Shown here: positions 1 through 6,071 of the stretch, piece after piece
Layout of the letters: the number at the start of each line of letters is the position of its first letter
How positions within the stretch are numbered: the first letter of the stretch is position 1
Translations under genes and position numbers: made by a program
Notes under the pieces: generated by a model
The model's database searches: none
Told to the model about the DNA's origin: nothing
What the model saw: the letters and a program-made list of their open reading frames with translations, nothing else
Origin: a virus
Length of the DNA stretch: 21,582 bases
Direction: 5' to 3' (one strand)
IMG/VR virus record: IMGVR_UViG_3300009545_000067
Coordinates: 1-21,582 of that record

Positions 1-298
1 AGGCGGCGAGCAGGTCTTCGGCGATTTCTGGTTCGATGCCGGTGGCGATCAGCCGGCGCTCGGCGCGGCTGCTATCGACGCCGGTGCAGCTGCCAAGCCC
101 GGCATAGGTCAGCCGGATCGGCGGGGCACAGAAGGCTCCCCAGGCGGCGCGCCCATCGACAGTGAGGGGTGCGTGTTCGTTGTAAGGGCACTCGCGGGGA
201 TGCGTGGTGGCACACCGCGTGCCGACCATTTCGCAGCCCTCGCAATATTTACGGCCGAAATTCTCGCTGAAGTGCCATTCAGCAAGGGCCGTTAGACG
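1..298 (-). CDS. Tail assembly chaperone, frameshifted G-T extension (T-like domain), partial
   Basis: This reading frame has no plausible start codon of its own near its beginning and stays open to the window edge. It lies in the -1 frame relative to the 140-aa chaperone that ends at 292, and joins it through a slippery heptamer at 298-304. The translated extension starts RLTALAEWHFSENFGRKYCE and carries clustered cysteines (CEGC, then C-A-T-T-H and REC), suggesting a small metal-binding domain. In lambda, the T domain of gpG-T binds the tail tube protein and recruits it to the tape measure protein. Here the tail tube gene lies just upstream in the operon, and the tape measure gene is expected beyond the left edge. 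The frame assignment is read directly; the T-like role is inferred from gene order and the frameshift architecture. Confidence 0.75.
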
Positions 299-304
299 TT
301 TCCC
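252..304 (-). promoter_or_regulatory. Programmed -1 ribosomal frameshift signal
   Basis: The minus strand reads GGGAAAC at 304-298, with zero-frame codons GGA AAC, so it fits X XXY YYZ. A 6-nt spacer (297-292) contains the zero-frame TAA. A stem-loop follows: CGGCC (291-287) pairs with GGCCG (256-252), and CTTGCTGAA (286-278) pairs with TTCAGCGAG (271-263, one G-T wobble). The loop is TGGCAC, with a 6-nt bulge on the 3' side. This is the canonical layout of a -1 frameshift element. Lambda G/G-T uses the closely related GGGAAAG. Confidence 0.85.
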
Positions 305-714
305 TCCGATTCCACTTCATTGAGCGGCCGGAAGTAGTTCCGCCGGAAAGCTTCGGAGATCGCGCCATCCTGAAACAGCACGGCGAGCAGTTTCCCGTCG
401 AAGGCGAGCGGGGTGCCATCCTCGTCGTTCACACCCCGCCAGTCGGACGCGGCCAGCTCAGCGACGCTGACGGTGAAGAGTGAGTTGTAAAGCGCGGTCG
501 ACTTTTCGAGGTCGCCGAGATCGGGCAGGCCGGATATTCGGCCGCCGACCTTGGTGACCGCTTCGCCGCCTTCCTTGAGCGCGACAACGAGCGCCAAGGC
601 TTCCGCCCTGCCGGTATAAGTGACGATCGCCGTGGGCGGGCTGCAGAATAGCGCCACACCATTGCCCAGCTCGATCCACTCCGGCTCGCGTTTGAGCTTG
701 AGCCTGATCGCCAT
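292..714 (-). CDS. Tail assembly chaperone (lambda gpG-like)
   Basis: This 140-aa protein sits directly downstream of the tail tube gene, where lambda carries gene G. It is the short, zero-frame product of a G/G-T pair; such chaperones coat the tape measure protein during tail assembly and are absent from the virion. The start is fixed by a TGATG overlap: the tail tube TGA (714-716) shares its A with this ATG (712-714). The last codons are GGA AAC GTC TAA, and the GGA AAC pair is part of a GGGAAAC slippery site, which allows a fraction of ribosomes to enter the -1 frame. No signal peptide or membrane segment is seen. I recognise the family by position and the frameshift, not by a sequence motif. 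Confidence 0.75.
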   Translation of the reverse strand: MAIRLKLKREPEWIELGNGVALFCSPPTAIVTYTGRAEALALVVALKEGGEAVTKVGGRISGLPDLGDLEKSTALYNSLFTVSVAELAASDWRGVNDEDGTPLAFDGKLLAVLFQDGAISEAFRRNYFRPLNEVESEGNV

Positions 715-1703
715 CAGTAGCTCTCGACGTCGTTGAGCAGCGTGATGCCCAGCATGTGGCCGGCGCCTGCGTCGAAAGCGGCGCGCCAGTTGGTGGTGGC
801 GTTGATGCCGCCAGGGCCACTGATCGGCTTCTTGGCCAGGGCCAGAAAGACGCGCGGCAGACTGAACTTCAGCACCCAGGTCGGCGCGCTGCGCAGGCTG
901 AATGCGAACTCGACAACAGCGGGCGTCTTGGCGTCGACCAGATCGTCTACCGTATGGTCCGTGCCGAAACGCAGGTCGAATGTACCGCTGAGCTGGCGCG
1001 CCCCTTCATCGGCACCATCAATCTCGCCATCCGGCCGGATGGTCGCGACAGGATCGAGGTTGTTGGTGAAGTTGATCTGCGCGCCGGTGACGTTGGCGAG
1101 CAGCACGCCGCCGATCTTGATGGACCCAGTGGCGTTGTCGAACGGCAGGTATTCGTAGGTCAGCGGCGAGGCGTCTCGAGCCGTCGCCGGCGTATCCTTG
1201 GCGTTCGACTGGGCGGTCATCGGGATGGTGAGCTGAGCACGGCCGGTGCGCGACATCGGGAAGGAAAAGCCGCCTGCCTTGGCCCCTTTCGAGGTCCGCG
1301 CCTTGGGTGTCGTCAGCTTCGGATGGACGCGCTGCACGGTGTAGGAATTGAGATCGAGACCGGAGCGCCAGGCGTGAGTAAAGGTGCCGTCCCCGTTGTC
1401 CGTCGGACCGGCAGGTTCGGTGCCGAGCGCCACCGTGAGCCAGAGGCCAACAGCGCGCGAGCACATCGGCACAACCAGATTGCCGCTCGCATCGAAGGCA
1501 CCCAGCGACGGGTCAGTATCGTCGGGCTGGCTGTTATTCCAGAGCGGATCATCCTCGAGGTCCTGGCTACCGTCGAGTTCGTCCGACTTCATCAGCGGGC
1601 GCGTGTAGACGCCGCCTGCGGTGCCATCCGGCGCCGTGCCGTAAGTAGTTTCCTTGGCGATGAGCAGAATGGCATCGGCGCCTGTCGCGCGAGGCTTGGC
1701 CAT
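714..1703 (-). CDS. Tail tube (major tail) protein
   Basis: This 329-aa protein is the likely major tail tube subunit, which stacks as rings around the tape measure protein to form the non-contractile tail. It lies between a tail-terminator-like gene and the tail chaperone pair, the position of lambda gene V. The N-terminus (MAKPRATGADAILLIAKETT) and the glycine-, threonine- and aspartate-rich, mostly beta-type composition resemble phage tail tube proteins. It is longer than lambda gpV (about 246 aa), so it may carry an extra surface domain. The start has a good ribosome binding site, AAGGAA seven nucleotides before ATG. The stop overlaps the next ATG (TGATG). There are no catalytic motifs or membrane segments. 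Confidence 0.75.
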   Translation of the reverse strand: MAKPRATGADAILLIAKETTYGTAPDGTAGGVYTRPLMKSDELDGSQDLEDDPLWNNSQPDDTDPSLGAFDASGNLVVPMCSRAVGLWLTVALGTEPAGPTDNGDGTFTHAWRSGLDLNSYTVQRVHPKLTTPKARTSKGAKAGGFSFPMSRTGRAQLTIPMTAQSNAKDTPATARDASPLTYEYLPFDNATGSIKIGGVLLANVTGAQINFTNNLDPVATIRPDGEIDGADEGARQLSGTFDLRFGTDHTVDDLVDAKTPAVVEFAFSLRSAPTWVLKFSLPRVFLALAKKPISGPGGINATTNWRAAFDAGAGHMLGITLLNDVESY

Positions 1704-1727
1704 GGCGATGTTCCTTGGTTTGCAGCC

Positions 1728-2168
1728 TCAACCGAGGCTTGAGGTTGACCAGTAGTCGAGTTCGATGGGCAGCTCGGCGCCCTTCATATCGGCGGCGCCC
1801 CAGAGCGCTTCCGGCGCATAATCGGCAGGCTGCACGCGGATATCGGTGACGAGCCCCCCGAGGCCGTCAGCCAGCGCCGCTGTCATTGCGGCGTCGGCGG
1901 CTTCGATCATCGCGTCGAGCGCGGCGTCCGGAGCGGCAGCATCATCGCCCTTGACCATCAGGATGAGGGCCGGCGTCATGGTGAATTCGTACATCGGCGG
2001 ATTGATGAAAGCTTCCGTCTGCCCACTCGTCCCGTCGATCAGGTTGGCGAAGGAGTTTCCTGCCGCGTCGAAATCGGTAAGGGGCGCGTTGCGCGTCACT
2101 GCCGTGCCGGCCAGCGACCCGAACGCCGCATGCAGCGCCACGAGGATCTGTTCGCGCTTGGTGGCCAA
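1728..2168 (-). CDS. Tail terminator-like protein (lambda gpU position)
   Basis: This 146-aa protein lies between a Z-like minor tail protein and the tail tube gene, where lambda has gene U, whose product caps the tail and joins it to the head. The N-terminal helix (TKREQILVALHAAFGSLAG) followed by a beta-rich body with the segment FINPPMYEFTMTPALILMV is typical of small terminator folds. The start is TTG (2166-2168), three nucleotides past the upstream TGA; GGAG lies about 10 nt upstream, and an ATG in the same stretch is out of frame. Function is inferred from order, length and general pattern, not from a decisive motif. Confidence 0.55.
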   Translation of the reverse strand: MATKREQILVALHAAFGSLAGTAVTRNAPLTDFDAAGNSFANLIDGTSGQTEAFINPPMYEFTMTPALILMVKGDDAAAPDAALDAMIEAADAAMTAALADGLGGLVTDIRVQPADYAPEALWGAADMKGAELPIELDYWSTSSLG

Positions 2169-2171
2169 GGC

Positions 2172-2822
2172 TCATTCACTCCATGCCGCGATGACATTGT
2201 TCAACAAATCATCCTCTGCCTTGGCGTAAGCCGACTGAGGATCGATGCGCTTCTTGAGGCGTACCTGCGGCACGAGGAAGAACATCACGATGGTCTCCGT
2301 GCTGCCTTTCTTGATCGCGGCAGCGGTGCCTTTGCGAATACCGCCACGCTTGCCGGTTCCACGTCGCACCTGGTCAACGACCAGCAGCGAGGACTTCCCC
2401 TGCCGATAGACAAAACGGAGCTTGCCGAACCGGTCTTCAGGAAAGGTCGATGGCGTCAGGCGGCTGCCGCCCGGCCCTTTCGGGCAATCGGGCGACGGGA
2501 TGGCGAGCCAGAAGCCTTTGGCGCTCTTGATGACCGTCGCCTGCTCGAAGGCCTCAATGATATGCGGAGCTTTCGAATAGACGACCGACGCAGCGCCGAG
2601 GCTGGTTTTTGGCAGCTTCGGAAACGCTTCCGCCTGCCAGGTGTTCGCCAGGCGCTGTGAGCCGAACGCGGCGGTGATTTGAGCCCGAAGCGCAGCCTTA
2701 AGCGATATGGTTGTGACGTCGATGCCGCGGCTCACCGCCGAGGCACCACGGTCCGTCTCTTCCTTCATGAACTCCGGCAGGTCGCCGAAGACAGTTGCCC
2801 GAAGCTGCAGCTTGGTTGGCAT
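2172..2822 (-). CDS. DUF6441-like minor tail protein (lambda gpZ position)
   Basis: This 216-aa basic protein resembles the DUF6441 family of prophage proteins: an N-terminal helical part with the segment GSQRLANTWQAEAFPK, a core containing SKAPHIIEAFEQ and KGFWLAIPSP, and a C-terminal FFLVPQVRLKKRID segment. Such proteins sit in head-tail or tail completion clusters. Here the gene lies between FII-like and U-like genes, matching lambda Z. I place the start at the ATG at 2820-2822, forming a TGATG overlap with the upstream stop; an upstream in-frame alternative at 2849 would overlap the FII-like gene by 28 nt. The biochemical role is not established for the family. Confidence 0.65.
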   Translation of the reverse strand: MPTKLQLRATVFGDLPEFMKEETDRGASAVSRGIDVTTISLKAALRAQITAAFGSQRLANTWQAEAFPKLPKTSLGAASVVYSKAPHIIEAFEQATVIKSAKGFWLAIPSPDCPKGPGGSRLTPSTFPEDRFGKLRFVYRQGKSSLLVVDQVRRGTGKRGGIRKGTAAAIKKGSTETIVMFFLVPQVRLKKRIDPQSAYAKAEDDLLNNVIAAWSE

Positions 2823-3142
2823 CAGGCCTTCACGAGGCTGATCGCCCATTCAAGGCGGCCGTCGCCCCAAGGTTTGCAGTCGACGACCCGGTAGCTGACA
2901 GCGCTCTCTTCGATGAGATCGCCTTTGGCGAGGCCGGGAAAGAGCGCGGTCGGCGCGTAGGCAACGTGCGTGCCATTGCGGACTGGATGCCCGAAATAGT
3001 CCTGATCTTCCGTCGCGACCTCGACGCCGTAGATCGCATTGAGGATCGTCACCGGCTGGCCGCCGAGCGGCGTATAGACCACGTCCGAGAAGAGCTGCCC
3101 CCGGATGTCTTCAAGCGCCGCCGCGACCAGTTCCTTGCGCAT
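2822..3142 (-). CDS. Head-tail joining protein (lambda gpFII-like)
   Basis: This 106-aa protein is close in length to lambda gpFII (117 aa) and sits in the equivalent place, after the acidic FI-like gene and before the Z-like gene. FII-type proteins attach to the portal/W complex on the filled head and form the docking surface for the tail. The sequence starts with a helix (MRKELVAAALEDIRGQLFSD) and continues as a beta-rich small domain with YTPLGGQPVTI and LIEESAVSYRVVDC. The start is two nucleotides after the upstream TAG, and the stop shares one base with the next ATG, so translation is probably coupled. The assignment rests on order, length and predicted fold type. Confidence 0.6.
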   Translation of the reverse strand: MRKELVAAALEDIRGQLFSDVVYTPLGGQPVTILNAIYGVEVATEDQDYFGHPVRNGTHVAYAPTALFPGLAKGDLIEESAVSYRVVDCKPWGDGRLEWAISLVKA

Positions 3143-3144
3143 GG

Positions 3145-3564
3145 CTAGAGCCCAAAATCCGCCTTGGTGGCGGGACGGGCGGCTTCCCGCTTCAGCAGAA
3201 GGTCCGCGTCGGCAGCGGGAATACGCACCAACTCGCCGGCATCGCCGTGCTCGATATCGATGTTGAGGACGATGCTGCGCAGAGGGCCGACCATGGCCAC
3301 CTCGTCATCCTGCCGGACGGATTCTTCGTCATCGGCGTCTGACCGGTCGCCGTCCGGCTCGCGCGCGGCGTCATTATCCCCTGCGTCGCTCTCGATCGGC
3401 GCCCCGTCCAGGGCACCCGTATCGGTATTTGCCACGTCATCTTCCACGGCGCCCTCCGCGGGCTCTTCTGCCCCAGTGGACGACTGTTGGGCCTGGGACT
3501 GTTCGAGCGGCGTCCTGCGGGCATTCCCCTTGCCGCGCGGAGTAGATGTAGTGGTGGTGACCAT
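3145..3564 (-). CDS. Acidic FI-like protein between major capsid and FII
   Basis: This 139-aa protein has a low-complexity, strongly acidic middle (many Asp and Glu, residues about 30-90) and a short conserved-looking C-terminal part (LRSIVLNIDIEHGDAGELVR, ending KADFGL). Lambda gpFI, encoded at the same position, is also acidic and of similar length, and stimulates DNA packaging by helping the terminase-DNA complex engage the prohead. The start is chosen at the ATG at 3562-3564 because AAGGAA lies seven nucleotides upstream; the longer in-frame version to 3642 would run into the hairpin after the capsid gene. FI-like identity is an inference from position, charge and size. Confidence 0.55.
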   Translation of the reverse strand: MVTTTTSTPRGKGNARRTPLEQSQAQQSSTGAEEPAEGAVEDDVANTDTGALDGAPIESDAGDNDAAREPDGDRSDADDEESVRQDDEVAMVGPLRSIVLNIDIEHGDAGELVRIPAADADLLLKREAARPATKADFGL

Positions 3565-3631
3565 GTCGTGTTCCTTTCGGAGAGTTGCCGTTGCATCCAG
3601 GCGCCAGCACGGCGCCCAGGTGGAAAGGCAA

Positions 3632-3653
3632 CGGCCCGGCAAAAGCCGGGCCG
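3632..3653 (-). terminator. Perfect hairpin after the major capsid gene
   Basis: CGGCCCGGC (3632-3640) and GCCGGGCCG (3645-3653) form a perfect 9-bp GC stem with a 4-nt loop (TTTT on the transcribed minus strand). The sequence after it (TTGCCTTTCC) is only weakly U-rich. It may be a weak terminator or a 3' stabilising stem for the capsid message. Confidence 0.5.
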
Positions 3654-3669
3654 CGCTGCAAACATGCGA

Positions 3670-4719
3670 TCAGTTCGAGGTGTGGATTTCGACCAGCAGT
3701 TCGGGCCGCTTGACGATCGGCAGCGGGTTGGACTGGCTTTTCAGCTCGATGCCCTCGCCGTGCTTCAGGATTTCGGGCGAAATATAGATGTTTTCGCCCG
3801 GCGTATTGACGAAGCGGATATCGTCGGCAGGCGCGAAGAACGTCTCGAACGCGTTCTGGGTCCCGGTCGGATAGGCGTGCCCGTAATTGGCCGCAATGAA
3901 GGGCACGCTAGTCGCGGCGCCGGCAGCCTTGACCGGCGCCGAGCCGCGATACTCGGTCCAGATGATTTGATTGAACTCGAACGTGCGACCCCAGCTCTGC
4001 CCCAACTCTGCACGACGCATCTTCGCAAACTCGGCGACGCCGAGCTGATTGCTGGTCCAGTATTTCTCGACATTGGGATGCTGGATCAGCCTGTTGAAGA
4101 ACCCGCCGTCGACCAGCACTTCGACGCCGGTCATTGTCTCGCCCTTCAGGTTGTCGGCGATCGAATGATAGACCTGGTCGCACTTGGCGATGACGTCGGT
4201 ATCATCGGTGCCGAGCGCGAAATCGACCGTGACCTTGTTGATGCCGAAGACGTCGTAGAGGTCGTAAAGGGTCGTGCCGTCACCGTCGAGGATCAGGCCC
4301 TTCAGCGCACCCATCCGCAGGTATTCGAGGGTGATATCGTGGTTGCGGCGGATGTTGAGCAGCCGTTTCGCCAGCTCGTCTTCGACCGTCGCCGGGCGCT
4401 TGGTGCGCGCGATGACGATCATCATGTTCTGGATGTCCTGCGGCGTGATGAGATCGAGCGAGGGGAAGTGCGGCACGCTGAGGAAGATGCTGGTGCCCGT
4501 CTCGCGCTGACCGACAGTGCCGGGCGCGCCGCGTTCCTTGGCGGGCAGCACGCGCAGCACGCCATCTTCGATGCGGATTTCGACCGTGGTCGAAACGACG
4601 GGCGTGCCATCGCCGAACAGGCCCATGGCGCGAAGCAGGCCATAGGAATTGGGAATACGATTGATCTGCTCGGTGAGATCAGTCGCCGTATACGGGAATA
4701 CGAAATCTTCGGGGTCCAT
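3670..4719 (-). CDS. Major capsid protein (lambda gpE family)
   Basis: This 349-aa protein matches the lambda gpE-type major capsid family (Phage_cap_E) in length and general sequence: an N-terminal region with YTATDLTEQINRIPNSYGLL, a central segment IFLSVPHFPSLDLITPQDIQ, the helical region around TVEDELAKRLLNIRRNHDIT, and a late segment FFAPADDIRFVNTPGENIYI. It forms the icosahedral shell, with the upstream decoration protein binding its surface. ATG is preceded by GGAGG with a 6-nt spacer, one of the strongest ribosome binding sites in the window, as expected for the most abundant virion protein. The gene is flanked on both sides by strong inverted repeats that may tune its mRNA level. Confidence 0.88.
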   Translation of the reverse strand: MDPEDFVFPYTATDLTEQINRIPNSYGLLRAMGLFGDGTPVVSTTVEIRIEDGVLRVLPAKERGAPGTVGQRETGTSIFLSVPHFPSLDLITPQDIQNMMIVIARTKRPATVEDELAKRLLNIRRNHDITLEYLRMGALKGLILDGDGTTLYDLYDVFGINKVTVDFALGTDDTDVIAKCDQVYHSIADNLKGETMTGVEVLVDGGFFNRLIQHPNVEKYWTSNQLGVAEFAKMRRAELGQSWGRTFEFNQIIWTEYRGSAPVKAAGAATSVPFIAANYGHAYPTGTQNAFETFFAPADDIRFVNTPGENIYISPEILKHGEGIELKSQSNPLPIVKRPELLVEIHTSN

Positions 4720-4758
4720 GGACCGCCTCCAGAATGGGTTTCAAGGGACGCGATTGGG

Positions 4759-4786
4759 CGGCAAGCTGCAAATTTGCAGCTTGCCG
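4759..4786. repeat. 28-bp perfect palindrome between decoration and capsid genes
   Basis: Positions 4759-4786 form an uninterrupted perfect palindrome with the core TGCAAATTTGCA (4766-4777). As RNA it would fold into a stem of about 12 bp with a tiny AATT loop; as DNA it could be a dimer binding site. The same 12-base core occurs at 13500-13511, upstream of the terminase genes. Confidence 0.7.
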
Positions 4787-4797
4787 GAGTGGAGGGC

Positions 4798-5478
4798 CTA
4801 GCTCGGGCGGGCGATGATGCCCTTGAGCGCGAGGGCGGCGAGCGCAGCCGCCTTCTGGGGGTCGGTCACGCCGTCCGGCCATTCGATGCCATCGAGCGCG
4901 ATGATCGCCGGGCCGCGGGACAGCGCGAGAATGGTGCTATCCGTGCCGTCCGCCGCGATGCCCTTGGCGAGCGCGATGCTGTCGACAAGCGCGCTGCCGT
5001 CGAGGGCGGTCGGGTCCCAGGCCTTGGCCTTGGCGCCGACCGGCACGGTGACGAAGAACGCGTCGCCGGCGACGAAGTCGGCCGCACCATCGGCGATCGT
5101 GAATTTCAGCGCACCGGTAAAGGCGACCGCCACAACCGCAGTGCCGATGGCGACGCCGTTGGGATCGAACACCTCGAAGGTACCGGCATTCGCCGCAGGT
5201 TCGATGCAGACGACCTCGTAGACGCCCGGCAGCGTACCGGCGGCGATCGCAGGATTGGCGAGGGTAAAGACGCCGTTGCCGGTGTTGCCGGCCTTGGCGG
5301 CAACCGACACGGCGGTTGTGGTCGAGAGCCCAAGAATGGTGCCAAGCTCGATGATGCGTTCGGCGCCGCTGCCCGCCAGCAGGGTCAGCTGCTCGCGGTT
5401 GAAGTCGGGGAACAGTTCATATTTGAGAAGAGCGGTCTGAAGCTTGGGCTTGCCGACCGAAAAGGACCTGGTGAGCAT
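4798..5478 (-). CDS. Head decoration protein (lambda gpD family), with inserted domain
   Basis: This 226-aa protein is a gpD-type capsid decoration protein, which binds the expanded shell and stabilises it against DNA pressure. The N-terminal part (FSVGKPKLQTALLKYELFPD, then LTLLAGSGAERIIELGTILG) and the C-terminal part (from WDPTALDGSALVDSIALAKG to the end) are typical of the family. Lambda gpD has about 110 aa; the difference here is mainly a middle segment, residues about 66-146, rich in Gly, Ala, Val and Thr, beginning GNGVFTLANPAIAAGTLPGV and containing FEVFDPNG. This looks like a beta-sandwich-type insertion that could project from the capsid. ATG has AAGGAG seven nucleotides upstream. 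A terminator-like hairpin lies just upstream of the gene. Confidence 0.82.
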   Translation of the reverse strand: MLTRSFSVGKPKLQTALLKYELFPDFNREQLTLLAGSGAERIIELGTILGLSTTTAVSVAAKAGNTGNGVFTLANPAIAAGTLPGVYEVVCIEPAANAGTFEVFDPNGVAIGTAVVAVAFTGALKFTIADGAADFVAGDAFFVTVPVGAKAKAWDPTALDGSALVDSIALAKGIAADGTDSTILALSRGPAIIALDGIEWPDGVTDPQKAAALAALALKGIIARPS

Positions 5479-5510
5479 TGACGCTCTCCTTCAGCTGGGT
5501 TGCAGGGATA

Positions 5511-5545
5511 CAAAACGAAACCGCCCGGCACGGGACCGGGCGGTT
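5511..5545 (-). terminator. Intrinsic terminator-like hairpin between scaffold and decoration genes
   Basis: AACCGCCCGG (5519-5528) pairs perfectly with CCGGGCGGTT (5536-5545) around a 7-nt loop. On the minus strand the stem is followed by a T-rich tract (TTTCGTTTTG). This is the best intrinsic-terminator shape in the window, yet it lies inside the head operon, so it probably acts as an attenuator or is passed by antitermination. Confidence 0.6.
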
Positions 5546-5573
5546 GGACTGGCGGACAGGAATTTCGGCGGCG

Positions 5574-6071
5574 CTATGCGCGCTTCTTGGCAACCAGCCG
5601 ATCGACGGCAGCGCCGAGACCGGCGCCGCGAGCGAGACCGGCGCCGGCATCGTTGCCGGGGTTGCGGTCGCGATTGGTCATGGCATCCGCCAAGGGGCGC
5701 GACTTCGGCGCGGAGGCGAGCATGTCCTTGGCCTCGCCATAGGTCAGCTTGCCATCGGCGACCTTGCGGGCGAGGCGATTGGCGAGGTCCGTGCGGCCCT
5801 TGGCCTCTTTGGCGTTCAGCAGCTTAAAACCGGCGTCGGCGCCGGTCGCTTTCGCCTCGGGCTCGCCGTCGCCATCCTCTTCGTCGTCGTCATCGTCGTT
5901 GGCGGGCTTCTGCTTGCCGTCGCCATCGGTCTCGTCATCATCACCAGCGTCGTCGTCCGTCGCATCTTCGGCCTTGGCCGAAACGCCGAGGCTCTTGAGT
6001 TCGGCAAGGGCCGCCGTATCGCCGTTGGCCGCCTTGGCACGCAAGGCGGCGATCTGTTCCGCGAGTGGCAT
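5574..6071 (-). CDS. Internal in-frame scaffold gene (Nu3-like)
   Basis: Within the protease gene an ATG at 6069-6071 is preceded by GGAG with a 6-nt spacer, a proper internal ribosome binding site. It starts exactly at the domain boundary: MPLAEQIAALRAKAANGDTA, then an Asp/Glu-rich linker and a helical C-terminal part ending AAVDRLVAKKRA. The product would be a 165-aa scaffold without the protease domain, as lambda Nu3 is relative to gpC. Scaffold copies fill the prohead and are degraded by the full-length protease. The internal start is seen in the sequence; its use in the cell is inferred. Confidence 0.65.
   Translation of the reverse strand: MPLAEQIAALRAKAANGDTAALAELKSLGVSAKAEDATDDDAGDDDETDGDGKQKPANDDDDDEEDGDGEPEAKATGADAGFKLLNAKEAKGRTDLANRLARKVADGKLTYGEAKDMLASAPKSRPLADAMTNRDRNPGNDAGAGLARGAGLGAAVDRLVAKKRA

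Noticed and set aside
756-1742. A 328-codon plus-strand frame opposite the tail tube gene
   Set aside because: Shadow frame; Arg-rich, and runs over the intergenic gap and the end of the next gene.
1712-1746. Possible terminator hairpin after the U-like gene (CCTCAA...TTGAGG)
   Set aside because: The stem has only 6 bp, overlaps the coding end of the gene and has no T tract.
3487-5481. A 664-codon open frame on the plus strand opposite the capsid genes
   Set aside because: It is antisense to the major capsid and decoration genes, which have clear family signatures and ribosome binding sites; its composition (rich in Arg, Asp, Gly) is typical of a shadow frame in high-GC DNA.
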